From the NCBI GenBank assembly GCA_031547885.1, contig JAVBRO010000041.1:1-19503 (forward strand): a stretch of 19,503 nucleotides of DNA, read 5' to 3'. The DNA comes from UBA940 sp031547885. Lineage in GTDB: Bacteria; Bacteroidota; Bacteroidia; Bacteroidales; Rikenellaceae. Shown here piece after piece: positions 1-7,397 of this stretch. The notes beneath the pieces were generated by a model. The model searched no databases, was not told the origin of the DNA, and saw only the letters and a list, made by a program, of their open reading frames with translations. Both the position numbers and the translations under genes were made by a program. Numbering within the stretch: position 1 is the first letter of the stretch; each line of letters begins with the position of its first letter.

Positions 1-105
1 GCTGAACTCAAAAAGTACATCGAGTACTATAACAACGACAGGATCAAAGCTAAACTAAAAGGAATGAGTCCCGTAAAATACAGAACTCATTCCTCGAATA
101 TCTAA
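1..105 (+). CDS. IS3-family transposase OrfB, C-terminal fragment (cut by window edge)
   Basis: The first 34 codons in frame 1 read into a TAA at 103-105 and include YYNNDRIKAKLKGMSPVKYR, which is the usual C-terminal tail of IS3-family (IS150-like) DDE transposases, just after the rve integrase core. The catalytic residues lie upstream of the window, so intactness cannot be judged. The stop codon is followed within 35 bp by a sequence that looks like the right terminal repeat, as expected for this family, where OrfB ends close to IRR. The family call rests only on the short tail motif plus the terminal repeat. Confidence 0.85.
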   Translation, partial: AELKKYIEYYNNDRIKAKLKGMSPVKYRTHSSNI

Positions 106-114
106 ATATTAATC

Positions 115-139
115 CGTCTAACTTTTGGGGGGCAGATCA
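115..139. mobile_element. Right terminal inverted repeat of the IS3-family element
   Basis: Read on the minus strand this begins TGATCTGCCCCCCAAAAGTT, which has the TG...CA ends and the C-run/A-run pattern typical of IS150-group IS3 elements. The element therefore ends at about 139 and the rest of it lies left of the window. The target duplication cannot be checked without the left end. Confidence 0.7.
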
Positions 140-170
140 AATGAGAGGTCCCGTTCTTTGATTTATGTTA

Positions 171-213
171 AGGTAGATTCCTCGTCGGCCTGACAGCCTC
201 GCTCGGAATGACA
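171..213. repeat. Dispersed imperfect palindrome, copy 1
   Basis: The element runs from AGGTAGATTCCTCGTC to CTCGGAATGACA. ATTCC and GGAAT form the outer pairing and the middle is variable. The same ends recur at 12424-12467 and, with a different left part, at 10995-11025. It lies 31 bp from the IS end and downstream of sdhB. REP-like elements of this look are common in Bacteroidales intergenic DNA (family knowledge). Confidence 0.65.
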
Positions 214-252
214 ATCGAAGTATACGGCTAAATATATCCGCCGTCATTGTGA

Positions 253-1011
253 CTAGTCGCGGAACTTGGCTTTCAGGAACTCGCGGTTCAGGCGGGCGAT
301 GTGGCCGATCGAAATAGCTTTCGGGCACTCCATCTCGCAGGCCTGCGTGTTGGTGCAGTTGCCGAAACCCAGTTCGTCCATCTTCGCGACCATCGCCTTG
401 GCACGGCGCGCAGCCTCGACCTTACCCTGCGGAAGTTTCGCAAGGCTCGACACGCGGGCAGAAACGAACAGCATGGCCGATCCGTTCTTGCAGGTCGCCA
501 CGCACGCCCCGCAGCCGATACATGCCGCGGCGTCCATGCTTTCGTCGGCATCGGGCTTGGGAATGGGTATCGAGTTGGCATCGGGAACGCCGCCCGTATT
601 GACGCTGACGAAACCGCCGGCCTGCAGGATCTTGTCGAAAGCCTGGCGCTCGACGACGAGGTCCTTTATCACCGGGAACGCGGCCGAACGCCACGGTTCG
701 ATGGAGATAGTGTCGCCGTCCCTGAATTTGCGCATATGCAGCTGGCAGGTGGTGATCTCGGTGTCGGGACCGTGGGCGAAGCCGTTGATGTGCAGCGAAC
801 ACATGCCGCAGATCCCTTCGCGGCAGTCGTGGTCGAACGCCACCGGTTCCTTGCCCTCGTGGATGAGCTGGTTGTTGAGTATGTCCAGCATTTCGAGGAA
901 CGAGGTGTCGGGAGAGATATCCGCGACCTTGTAGGTTTCGAACGCCCCGCTCGACCTGGCGTCTTTCTGGCGCCATATTTTGAGTGTCAGATTCATATTT
1001 TTATTTTCCAT
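253..1011 (-). CDS. sdhB: Succinate dehydrogenase / fumarate reductase iron-sulfur subunit
   Basis: This 252-residue protein carries electrons between the flavoprotein and the quinone site on the cytoplasmic face of the membrane. All cluster ligands are visible. C63, C68, C71 and C89 (CREGICGMC plus a distal Cys) bind the [2Fe-2S] cluster. C164, C167, C170 and C229 should bind [4Fe-4S]; C174, C219 and C225 should bind [3Fe-4S], by order in E. coli SdhB. It is the last gene of sdhC-sdhA-sdhB, 16 bp after sdhA. The start at 1011 gives MENKNMNL; Met6 is a possible alternative. In anaerobic Bacteroidales this complex normally works as a quinol:fumarate reductase and leads to succinate (established for Bacteroides, inferred here). 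No terminator is visible downstream. Confidence 0.97.
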   Translation of the reverse strand: MENKNMNLTLKIWRQKDARSSGAFETYKVADISPDTSFLEMLDILNNQLIHEGKEPVAFDHDCREGICGMCSLHINGFAHGPDTEITTCQLHMRKFRDGDTISIEPWRSAAFPVIKDLVVERQAFDKILQAGGFVSVNTGGVPDANSIPIPKPDADESMDAAACIGCGACVATCKNGSAMLFVSARVSSLAKLPQGKVEAARRAKAMVAKMDELGFGNCTNTQACEMECPKAISIGHIARLNREFLKAKFRD

Positions 1012-1027
1012 AGCTCCTAATTCGTAA

Positions 1028-2977
1028 TTAATCCTTATAGTTGCGTTGTGCCGGATGTGCGACTTCGAAAGTGAGTTCCTCCTTGTGCATCACAGGGGCT
1101 TCGTTCTCGCCCTTATATTCCCACATCGCAACATAAGCGTAGTTCTTGTCGTCGCGCAGGGCCTCGCCCTCCGGAGTCTGGTATTCGACGCGGAAGTGGC
1201 CGCCGCACGATTCGTTGCGGTTCAGGGCGTCGCGCGCCATCAGTTCGCCCAGTTCGAGGAAATCCACCAGGCGCAGAGCCTTTTCGATCTCCTGGTTGAA
1301 CTCGCCGTTGACACCGGGGACATAAACGTCCTTCCAGAAATCCTTGCGGATCTGCTGGATCTGGGTGATCGCCCTTTCGAGGCTCTCCTTCGAGCGCGCC
1401 ATACCCACGTCTTCCCACATCACGTTGCCGAGCTTCTTGTGGAATTCGTCTACAGTGTGCGAGCCTTTGATGGCAAGCAGCTTAGCGACCTTCTCGTTCA
1501 CGGCCTTTTCAGCCTCTTCGAAAGCGGCGGTGTTCGTGTCGACCTTCGGGGCCTGGATCTTCTTCGACAGGTAGTCGCCGATGGTGTAGGGCAGCACGAA
1601 ATAACCGTCGGCCAGACCCTGCATCAGTGCCGAAGCGCCGAGACGGTTGGCCCCGTGGTCCGAGAAGTTGGCTTCGCCGATAGCATAGAGGCCGGGAATG
1701 GTGGTCATCAGGTTGTAGTCGACCCAGATGCCGCCCATCGTGTAGTGCACGGCCGGATATATCATCATCGGCTCCTTGTAGGGGTCAACGTCGGTGATCT
1801 TTTCGTACATCTGGAACAGGTTGCCGTAGCGCTCCCTTATCACGTTTACGCCGAGACGTTCGATGGCCGTTTTGAAGTCTAGGAATACAGCCAGGCCGGT
1901 TTCATTCACTCCGAAACCTGCATCGCAGCGCTCTTTGGCGGCACGCGAGGCGACATCCCTCGGAACGAGGTTGCCGAATGCCGGGTAGCGGCGTTCGAGA
2001 TAGTAGTCGCGGTCTTTTTCCTCTATGTCGCTGGCCTTTTTCGCACCGCTGCGGATGGCCTTCACGTCTTCCATCTTCTTGGGAACCCAGATGCGGCCGT
2101 CGTTGCGGAGCGACTCGGACATCAGCGTCAGTTTGCTCTGCTGGTCGCCGTGGACGGGGATGCATGTGGGGTGTATCTGCGTGAAGCAGGGGTTTGCGAA
2201 CCAGGCCCCCTTGCGGTAGCACTGGAACGCGGCCGAACCATTGGAGTTCATGGCGTTGGTCGAGAGGAAAAATACGTTTCCGTATCCACCTGAAGCGATC
2301 ACCACGGCATGTGCGCCGAAACGTTCTATTTCGCCGGTTATGAGATTGCGCGCGATGATACCTTTTGCCTCACCCTCTTCGATAACAACATCGAGCATTT
2401 CGTGGCGCGGATAGCTCTTGACGCTCCCTTTTGCGATCTGGCGGTTCAGGGCGGCGTAAGCGCCCAGCAGGAGCTGCTGGCCCGTCTGGCCGCGGGCGTA
2501 AAAAGTACGCGAAACCTGCGCGCCGCCGAACGAACGGTTGTCCAGAAGGCCGCCGTATTCACGTGCGAAAGGCACTCCCTGTGCGACGCACTGGTCTATT
2601 ATGAGGTTCGACACCTCGGCCAGGCGATAGACGTTGGCCTCGCGGGCGCGGTAGTCGCCCCCCTTGATGGTGTCATAGAACAGACGGAACACCGAGTCGT
2701 TGTCGTTCTGGTAGTTCTTGGCGGCATTGATACCACCCTGCGCGGCGATCGAGTGCGCGCGGCGCGGGGAGTCCGAAATGCAGAAAACCTTGACGTTGTA
2801 GCCAAGCTCGCCCAGCGAAGCAGCCGCAGCGCCGCCGCCGAGTCCGGTACCTATCACGATTATATCGAGTTTGCGCTTGTTGGCGGGGCTGACCACCTTG
2901 ATGGCGGCTTTGTGCCCGCTCCACTTCTGGGCGAGTTCGCCCTGCGGGATCTTCGAATCCAATTTAACGTTAGCCAT
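1028..2977 (-). CDS. sdhA: Succinate dehydrogenase / fumarate reductase flavoprotein subunit
   Basis: This 649-residue protein is the catalytic subunit that interconverts fumarate and succinate using covalently bound FAD. The N-terminal dinucleotide-binding motif GTGLGGG lies at 43-49. H75 in RAHSIAAQGGIN matches the histidine that carries FAD in the family. The central HPTCIPVHGDQQSK segment and the later ESCGGHFRVEYQTPEGEA segment match the active-site and capping regions of the b558-type (Bacillus/Bacteroidetes) flavoproteins, which are longer than E. coli SdhA. It sits between sdhC (21 bp upstream) and sdhB. The start at 2977 gives MANVKLDSK. The 16-bp gap to sdhB holds a single ATTCGTA heptamer (1020-1026), the same unit that forms arrays elsewhere in the window. 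Confidence 0.97.
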   Translation of the reverse strand: MANVKLDSKIPQGELAQKWSGHKAAIKVVSPANKRKLDIIVIGTGLGGGAAAASLGELGYNVKVFCISDSPRRAHSIAAQGGINAAKNYQNDNDSVFRLFYDTIKGGDYRAREANVYRLAEVSNLIIDQCVAQGVPFAREYGGLLDNRSFGGAQVSRTFYARGQTGQQLLLGAYAALNRQIAKGSVKSYPRHEMLDVVIEEGEAKGIIARNLITGEIERFGAHAVVIASGGYGNVFFLSTNAMNSNGSAAFQCYRKGAWFANPCFTQIHPTCIPVHGDQQSKLTLMSESLRNDGRIWVPKKMEDVKAIRSGAKKASDIEEKDRDYYLERRYPAFGNLVPRDVASRAAKERCDAGFGVNETGLAVFLDFKTAIERLGVNVIRERYGNLFQMYEKITDVDPYKEPMMIYPAVHYTMGGIWVDYNLMTTIPGLYAIGEANFSDHGANRLGASALMQGLADGYFVLPYTIGDYLSKKIQAPKVDTNTAAFEEAEKAVNEKVAKLLAIKGSHTVDEFHKKLGNVMWEDVGMARSKESLERAITQIQQIRKDFWKDVYVPGVNGEFNQEIEKALRLVDFLELGELMARDALNRNESCGGHFRVEYQTPEGEALRDDKNYAYVAMWEYKGENEAPVMHKEELTFEVAHPAQRNYKD

Positions 2978-2998
2978 ATCTTGTCTCTTTTTTAGTCC

Positions 2999-3682
2999 TT
3001 AAATTATGCTCTTGATGTAAAATACCACCACCACGAGCGCGAACAGTCCCATGACCAGAGTCGCCCAGATGTTGCCGATGCACTTGACGCGCGGCAGCCA
3101 TTTCTGGTTGTCCCATCCGACGGTCTGCATCATGCTCCACATGCCGTGGGTCAGGTGCAGCCACAGCGCGAAGAACCACACCAGGTAGATCGCAACGTTG
3201 TACCACTGGCTGAAGGTGTAGGCGATCATCGCCGCCCCGTCCTGCGGGTGGATGCCGAGCGAATTCTGGTGGCTTCCCATCAGTTCGGCCAACTGCATTT
3301 TGGTCCAGAAATGGATGAGGTGAATGCCGAGGCCGCCGAGGACCACGAGGCCCAGAACGAACATGTTCCTGGACGACCAGTGCACGCCTGCCGACCTTTT
3401 TTCCACGGCATAGCGCTGTTTGCCCCTTGCGCGGAGATTCTGCAGCGTGAGCATCAGCCCGTAAAGAATGTGAACGGCGACGCCGGCTGCCAGGACTGCC
3501 GTACCGATGATCGCGTACCAGTTGACGCCCAGAACGGCGCAGATCCAGTTGTAGGAATCCGCCGAAATGAGGGCCACACCGTTCATCACGGCGTGGAACG
3601 TGATGAAAAGCACGAGGAACGCCCCCGAGATACTCATGATGAACTTGCGTCCGATCGATGAACTGTAAATGAATGTACTCAT
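2999..3682 (-). CDS. sdhC: Succinate dehydrogenase / fumarate reductase cytochrome b subunit (b558 type)
   Basis: This 227-residue membrane anchor should hold two hemes and the quinone site. About five transmembrane helices are visible, starting near FIMSISGAFLVLFITFHAV and ending with the C-terminal GLFALVVVVFYI. Histidines in or near helices (ITFHAV, AVHILYG, GIHLIHFW, LWLHLTHGMW) are the candidate axial heme ligands. The frame stays open upstream to 3811, but the extra 43 residues are Lys/Asn-rich and unlike the family, so I chose the Met at 3682 (MSTFIYSSSIGRKF), which is the usual start. It is the first gene of the operon. The start codon is preceded by an A-rich stretch and not by a Shine-Dalgarno sequence, as normal for Bacteroidetes. 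Confidence 0.93.
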   Translation of the reverse strand: MSTFIYSSSIGRKFIMSISGAFLVLFITFHAVMNGVALISADSYNWICAVLGVNWYAIIGTAVLAAGVAVHILYGLMLTLQNLRARGKQRYAVEKRSAGVHWSSRNMFVLGLVVLGGLGIHLIHFWTKMQLAELMGSHQNSLGIHPQDGAAMIAYTFSQWYNVAIYLVWFFALWLHLTHGMWSMMQTVGWDNQKWLPRVKCIGNIWATLVMGLFALVVVVFYIKSII

Positions 3683-3911
3683 AAAAATTCTGTTAATTTT
3701 TTTTTCGGATTTCTTGCTTATTTGTTTTTTGTTATTACCTTTGAATTTACAATCAGTACAAAAACATCTCTGCGACAACCGCATTGCATCGACTTTTTCT
3801 ATCCGCGACACATTTCAACCTACAGTCAAGACCTTTCCCGCAGCCGTTCGGCATATTTGACTGTCAATCATCCAAATACATAAGATCAACCTGCCTGCCG
3901 TTTTCGAGCAA

Positions 3912-3942
3912 CAAAGGTATCTTATTGTTTTTAAAATAACAA
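3912..3942 (-). promoter_or_regulatory. Promoter of sdhCAB
   Basis: On the minus strand TTG (3942-3940) is followed after 20 nt by TACCTTTG (3919-3912), a full match to the Bacteroidetes -7 box TAnnTTTG with acceptable spacing. Transcription would begin near 3905 and leave a leader of about 220 nt before sdhC. I saw no second minus-strand TAnnTTTG between here and the gene. Confidence 0.6.
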
Positions 3943-3976
3943 CACTTGTTGTGCGGAATCTACACCCTAATTTTAG

Positions 3977-3984
3977 TATATTTG
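3977..3984 (+). promoter_or_regulatory. -7 box for the cyclo-ligase/GNAT unit
   Basis: TATATTTG matches the Bacteroidetes -7 consensus and lies 28 bp before the ATG at 4013. No good -33 TTTG is found at the usual distance; the nearest TTG (3949-3951) is 25 bp away, so the promoter may need an activator or be weak. Confidence 0.45.
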
Positions 3985-4012
3985 CTGTTTAAGGCTAAAA
4001 ACTTTGGAAGTC

Positions 4013-4558
4013 ATGACCACTCAAAAGAAGAAGGAGCTGAGGACCGCGGTCCGCCAGGCGGGCAAAGCGGTCGGAGAACGCGAAAGAGAAAACTTTTCAA
4101 ATGAAGTTATCCGTCGCATTGAAGATTCACCCGAGTTTGGCCGAGCGCGTGTAATAGCTGCATTCGCGTCGCTTCCCGACGAAGTCTGCACCGATGAACT
4201 GCTGCAACGCTGGAACGGAACTAAAAAAATAGTACTACCTTCGGTAGAGTACGGACGGATGGTTTTCCGCGAGTACATCGGCGAAGAAGACCTCATCAGA
4301 GGGGAATACGGGATCATGACGCCGAACACGAGCCGTATAGTCCCCCCCGAAGAGATCGAAGTGATGCTGGTCCCCGGACTGGCGTTCGACGGCAAGGGGA
4401 ACCGGCTCGGCCGGGGAAAAGGTTTTTACGACCGCTACCTCGCCATGCGCTATGCCCTGAGGATCCATAAAATAGGCGTCTGCCTGCCTTACCAGTTCGT
4501 CGACGAAGTCCCCTGCGGACCAACCGACGTCGCTATGGACGAGGTCATTCATCCATAG
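4013..4558 (+). CDS. 5-formyltetrahydrofolate cyclo-ligase
   Basis: This 181-residue cytoplasmic enzyme converts 5-formyl-THF to 5,10-methenyl-THF with ATP, recycling a stored or inhibitory folate into the one-carbon pool. The family signatures are clear: a basic N-terminus (TQKKKELR), VPGLAFD at 120-126, and the glycine-rich nucleotide/folate loop RLGRGKGFYDRYL at 131-143. Length is typical. A TTG at 4004 in the same frame would add three residues, but the ATG at 4013 fits the family better. A GNAT acetyltransferase follows after 20 bp on the same strand, so the two are probably co-transcribed from the -7 box near 3977. Bacterial names in use include ygfA and fthC; I give no symbol because usage varies. 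Confidence 0.94.
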   Translation: MTTQKKKELRTAVRQAGKAVGERERENFSNEVIRRIEDSPEFGRARVIAAFASLPDEVCTDELLQRWNGTKKIVLPSVEYGRMVFREYIGEEDLIRGEYGIMTPNTSRIVPPEEIEVMLVPGLAFDGKGNRLGRGKGFYDRYLAMRYALRIHKIGVCLPYQFVDEVPCGPTDVAMDEVIHP

Positions 4559-4578
4559 GTATTTTAAATTGTCATATA

Positions 4579-5217
4579 ATGGGTATAGGATTACGACTTG
4601 AAGATAAAAAAGACCACCGCCGCGTCGAAGAAGTGACGCGGGAAGCGTTCTGGAACGTCTACGCACCCGGCTGCGAGGAGCATATGATCGTCCGCAACCT
4701 GAGAAAAACCGGGCAGTTCATCCCCGCGCTCGATTTCGTGGCGTTCGAAGGCCGCAAGATAGTGGGCCACATAATCTATGTGGAGACGAAAATAACCGGT
4801 AAGGATGGCGTGGAGCATAAAGTCGCCGCTTTCGGGCCGGTAAGCGTGCTGCCCGGATACCAGGGAAAAGGGATTGGAAGCAGGCTGATCCTCCACACCG
4901 CCCGGCTGGCCGGGGAGATGGGTTACAGGGCCATCCTGATCTACGGCGATCCCGAATACTACAAACGGTTCGGGTTCAGGGCGTCGAAAGAGTTCGGGAT
5001 AACCAACCGCGAAGGGAAATATCCTGCCGCACTGCTGGCGCTGGAACTATACCACGGCGCACTGAAAGGGCTGGAAGGGGTCTACGATGAAGGCGATATA
5101 TACAGCCTGAACAAGGCGGAGCTCGAAGAGTTCGAGAAGGGATTTCCGCCAAAGGAGAAGAAATCCGCCACCGAAAGCCAGGAACGGTTCCTTGAAATGG
5201 TGGATAAGTTCCTTTGA
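4579..5217 (+). CDS. GNAT-family N-acetyltransferase
   Basis: This 212-residue protein has a GNAT fold over about residues 1-170. The acetyl-CoA pyrophosphate loop is visible as Q95-GKGIG-S101 after the beta-strand AFGPVSVLP, and the later segment LIYGDPEYYKRFGF is the usual motif-B region of YhbS-like GNATs. The substrate cannot be read from the sequence. The C-terminal 40 residues are charged (KGFPPKEKKS) and probably lie outside the catalytic core. It starts 20 bp after the cyclo-ligase stop and is likely in the same transcript, which may end at the terminator near 5405-5430. Confidence 0.88.
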   Translation: MGIGLRLEDKKDHRRVEEVTREAFWNVYAPGCEEHMIVRNLRKTGQFIPALDFVAFEGRKIVGHIIYVETKITGKDGVEHKVAAFGPVSVLPGYQGKGIGSRLILHTARLAGEMGYRAILIYGDPEYYKRFGFRASKEFGITNREGKYPAALLALELYHGALKGLEGVYDEGDIYSLNKAELEEFEKGFPPKEKKSATESQERFLEMVDKFL

Positions 5218-5375
5218 CATGAACCTACGCCAAGCTGAGAGCCATCAAGCTTGCTTGAATGGCCGAGGCGCGAACCGACGAACGAAGCAAGAGCAGAGGC
5301 CGCTCGCGGACTATGCCTTGCAAGGAGGAGGAAGACCGCAGGTCAACATGGAGGAAAAGCCTGCGAAGCAGGGTT
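5218..5375 (+). other. GC-rich non-coding block with many small hairpins
   Basis: A 158-bp stretch downstream of the GNAT gene contains several perfect small inverted repeats: GCCAT-CAAGC-tt-GCTTG-a-ATGGC (5241-5263), CCTTGCAAGG (5316-5325), GACC-gca-GGTC (5334-5344) and CCTGC-gaa-GCAGG (5360-5372). An open frame crosses it (5192-5377), but its composition is not protein-like and it starts inside the GNAT gene. It may be a structured 3' UTR, a small RNA or a repeated intergenic element; the sequence alone does not decide. Confidence 0.4.
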
Positions 5376-5403
5376 AATCATGAATCATGAGTTATGAGTT
5401 ATG
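5376..5403. repeat. Heptamer tandem array (AATCATG x2, AGTTATG x2)
   Basis: Four consecutive 7-bp units, two of one variant followed by two of another, lie directly before the terminator hairpin. The period matches that of the arrays at 5477, 12506, 13190 and 13218. Confidence 0.75.
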
Positions 5404-5404
5404 G

Positions 5405-5430
5405 TGCGGGACTTTTGTCCCGCATTTTTT
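5405..5430 (+). terminator. Rho-independent terminator
   Basis: TGCGGGAC-TTTT-GTCCCGCA is a perfect 8-bp GC-rich stem with a 4-nt loop, followed by six T. It closes the cyclo-ligase/GNAT transcript or the small structured block just upstream. Confidence 0.85.
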
Positions 5431-5476
5431 CAACCGGATTGCTTCGCTGGGCCCGTTATGACGGTATAGATATTTT

Positions 5477-5511
5477 ATTCGTAATTCGTAATTCGTAATT
5501 CGTAATTCGTA
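5477..5511. repeat. Heptamer tandem array (ATTCGTA x5)
   Basis: Five perfect copies of ATTCGTA lie in the intergenic region about 70 bp upstream of the -7 box of the S41 operon. The identical unit occurs four times at 13218-13245 and once at 1020-1026. Confidence 0.9.
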
Positions 5512-5578
5512 ATTTACAATTATTCCCCCCGCCCGCGCAACTTCCGGACATGTTCCGCCGTTTTTATATAAAATATAC

Positions 5579-5586
5579 TACCTTTG
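5579..5586 (+). promoter_or_regulatory. -7 box of the S41-lipoprotein/nrnA operon
   Basis: TACCTTTG matches the Bacteroidetes -7 consensus and lies 34 bp before the ATG at 5620. The -33 region reads TGTTCC and is only a weak match. Confidence 0.5.
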
Positions 5587-5619
5587 TAAATTAGCCTGCT
5601 TTGCGAATGGTGTAAAAAC

Positions 5620-7377
5620 ATGTACAAAAGCTTTGCAAAATACATAGTTATGCTCGCCGGAGCCGCATTGGCGGCCGGGTTCGTATCGTGTTTTCCCGGC
5701 ATGTCGGACAACTCGGCGCACGGGCCGCTCGAGCTTTCGTCCACGGGCATCACCGTAGGCCTGGACGCCACAAAATCCTACATAGGCGTCACGGCCCGCA
5801 GCACAGGATGGACTCTCACGGGCGACGAGGATTGGTGCCGCGCCGATCCGGCATCGGGCGGTATCGGAACGTCGCAGGTGACCGTCACATTTACCCTGAA
5901 CGATACGGAAAATACGCGCCAGACCACTTTCGTGTTCGTGTCGGGCGATGCGCGCAAGGAGATAATCGTGCAGCAGCTGCCTACCGAGATAGTGCTTCCG
6001 AACCAGGATCCGGAATACGCATCCAACAAAGCCATCCACACAACCATAATCGACGACTGGTACTACTGGAACACGGAGACCGAGTCCACGCCCGCCGACT
6101 ACAACCAGCGGTACGACGCTTTTTTCAACGGTTACCTGACGCACCTCACCAAAAACACCCTCGACGGCAATACGTGGTCTCAGAATACCGAACGCTATCT
6201 CTATTCCTACATCACCCGCATCCCGAAAAGCGAGGTCGGTATGGCGCCGCTGACATACGGCATGGAGTTCGACGTAGTGAAATACAGCGTAAACAAGGAA
6301 GAAAGAGTTGTTTCGCGCATACTGTATGTGATGGATAAATCGCCTGCCGCCAACGCAGGCCTCAAACGCAGCGACTGGTTCTACAAGGTCAACGACAGAC
6401 AGTTCAACGAAGGCAACTACAACCGCCTGATAGACACGCTGGTGAAACCCGTACACGGTTTCAGCCCGAAACTCGGGATGCTCACGTTCCAATCGTATGC
6501 GTCGAATCTGGTGGACGAAAAACGAACCGTGATGGTCACCCCGATGCGCTTTACCGGCAGCCCCATACTGAACAATCCCCTTCCGCTGATTCAAAAGAAC
6601 CATAAGGACGACAACAAACCGCTCAAGATCGGATACCTGGTCTACAACAGTTTCGATCCCGCCTACGAGAGCGAACTGGTCTCGGTCTTCGAAAGTTTCA
6701 AAAGCAACGGGCTCACGGACCTGATACTCGACCTGCGCTACAACAGGAGCGGGACCGTCGAGATGGCCAAGCTGATGGCCGAACTGATTGTCCACCCCGA
6801 TCTCGTGGGGCAAACTTTCGCCCGCTACGAATTCAACGGGAAGCATGCCGCCCTCAACGTCACTAAAACCATCGATGCCAACCCCAACAGCGTCGGACTA
6901 AAGGCCGTGTACATCCTGACGTCGGAGCACACCGCCGGCGCCGCCGAACTGCTGATAAACGCTTTAAGGGGTCTGAACGGAATGGATCTCGTGATGATCG
7001 GCGACAAAACCGAAGGCATGAACGTCGGCATGGTGAAACGTACCTACAAAACCGACGAATACCAATACGACGTCTACCCCGCAGCTTTCAGGTGCTACAA
7101 TGCCGCAGGCCAGGGCGATTACCAGTACGGCCTCTCCCCCAACGGCGGCACGGTCAACGAATTTGATCCCGAAAACATAAAATGGTCGGATACCTGGGGC
7201 TGGAAAGACGTGCCCGGGAAGACGGAAGACCCGATCCTGCTGAAGGCCATGAATTTTGTAATAGGCAACGCTTCACCGCCTCCCGGGGTGGTGCTTGACG
7301 CATCTTCCAGCCCTAAATTGGGTTTTCCGAGGATATTCTCAGTGCAGGCGTCGATGACCATGATTGTTCCTGAATAA
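5620..7377 (+). CDS. BACON-PDZ-S41 lipoprotein, catalytically degenerate (pseudoprotease)
   Basis: This 585-residue protein has a lipoprotein signal with Cys24 (AAGFVSC). A BACON-like beta-sandwich covers about 37-121, a PDZ-like segment (SPAANAGLKRSDWFYKVN) follows near 240, and a C-terminal S41 (tail-specific protease) domain covers about 325-560. The S41 fold is recognisable from GYLVYNSF and LILDLRYN, but the active site is lost. The catalytic serine of the SASASE motif is Gly440 (HTAGAAE), the catalytic lysine is Met467 (KTEGMNVGM), and the oxyanion NGGG is N375-RSG. The next gene is a paralogue with all three motifs intact. I infer a cell-surface or periplasmic binding or regulatory role in place of proteolysis. 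The frame is long and unbroken, so it is not an obvious pseudogene. Confidence 0.85.
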   Translation: MYKSFAKYIVMLAGAALAAGFVSCFPGMSDNSAHGPLELSSTGITVGLDATKSYIGVTARSTGWTLTGDEDWCRADPASGGIGTSQVTVTFTLNDTENTRQTTFVFVSGDARKEIIVQQLPTEIVLPNQDPEYASNKAIHTTIIDDWYYWNTETESTPADYNQRYDAFFNGYLTHLTKNTLDGNTWSQNTERYLYSYITRIPKSEVGMAPLTYGMEFDVVKYSVNKEERVVSRILYVMDKSPAANAGLKRSDWFYKVNDRQFNEGNYNRLIDTLVKPVHGFSPKLGMLTFQSYASNLVDEKRTVMVTPMRFTGSPILNNPLPLIQKNHKDDNKPLKIGYLVYNSFDPAYESELVSVFESFKSNGLTDLILDLRYNRSGTVEMAKLMAELIVHPDLVGQTFARYEFNGKHAALNVTKTIDANPNSVGLKAVYILTSEHTAGAAELLINALRGLNGMDLVMIGDKTEGMNVGMVKRTYKTDEYQYDVYPAAFRCYNAAGQGDYQYGLSPNGGTVNEFDPENIKWSDTWGWKDVPGKTEDPILLKAMNFVIGNASPPPGVVLDASSSPKLGFPRIFSVQASMTMIVPE

Positions 7378-7397
7378 TACTAAAAACCATACAACTT

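Larger units (their letters stand above)
3683..4012. other. Divergent intergenic region sdhC / cyclo-ligase
   Basis: This AT-rich stretch of 330 bp holds no convincing gene. It contains the sdh promoter, the cyclo-ligase promoter, and a perfect ACAAC-actt-GTTGT inverted repeat at 3939-3952 that covers the sdh -33 element. A further plus-strand promoter-like pair lies at 3714-3743 (TTG, 19 nt, TACCTTTG), antisense to the long sdhC leader. Confidence 0.6.

Noticed and set aside
266..1020. Long plus-strand frames opposite sdhB, and similar frames opposite sdhA, surE and the kinase operon
   Set aside because: They mirror GC-rich real genes on the other strand, lack recognisable domains and have no promoter or spacing logic.
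3683..3811. N-terminal extension of sdhC by 43 residues
   Set aside because: The extension is Lys/Asn/Cys-rich and not like the family; the Met at 3682 starts the normal cytochrome b subunit.
5192..5377. Open frame of 61 codons overlapping the end of the GNAT gene
   Set aside because: It begins inside the GNAT coding region, its composition is low-quality (Gln/Arg/Gly-rich), and the DNA is better explained by clustered hairpins.
5477..5511. CRISPR array
   Set aside because: The 7-bp units are contiguous with no spacers; it is a simple tandem array.
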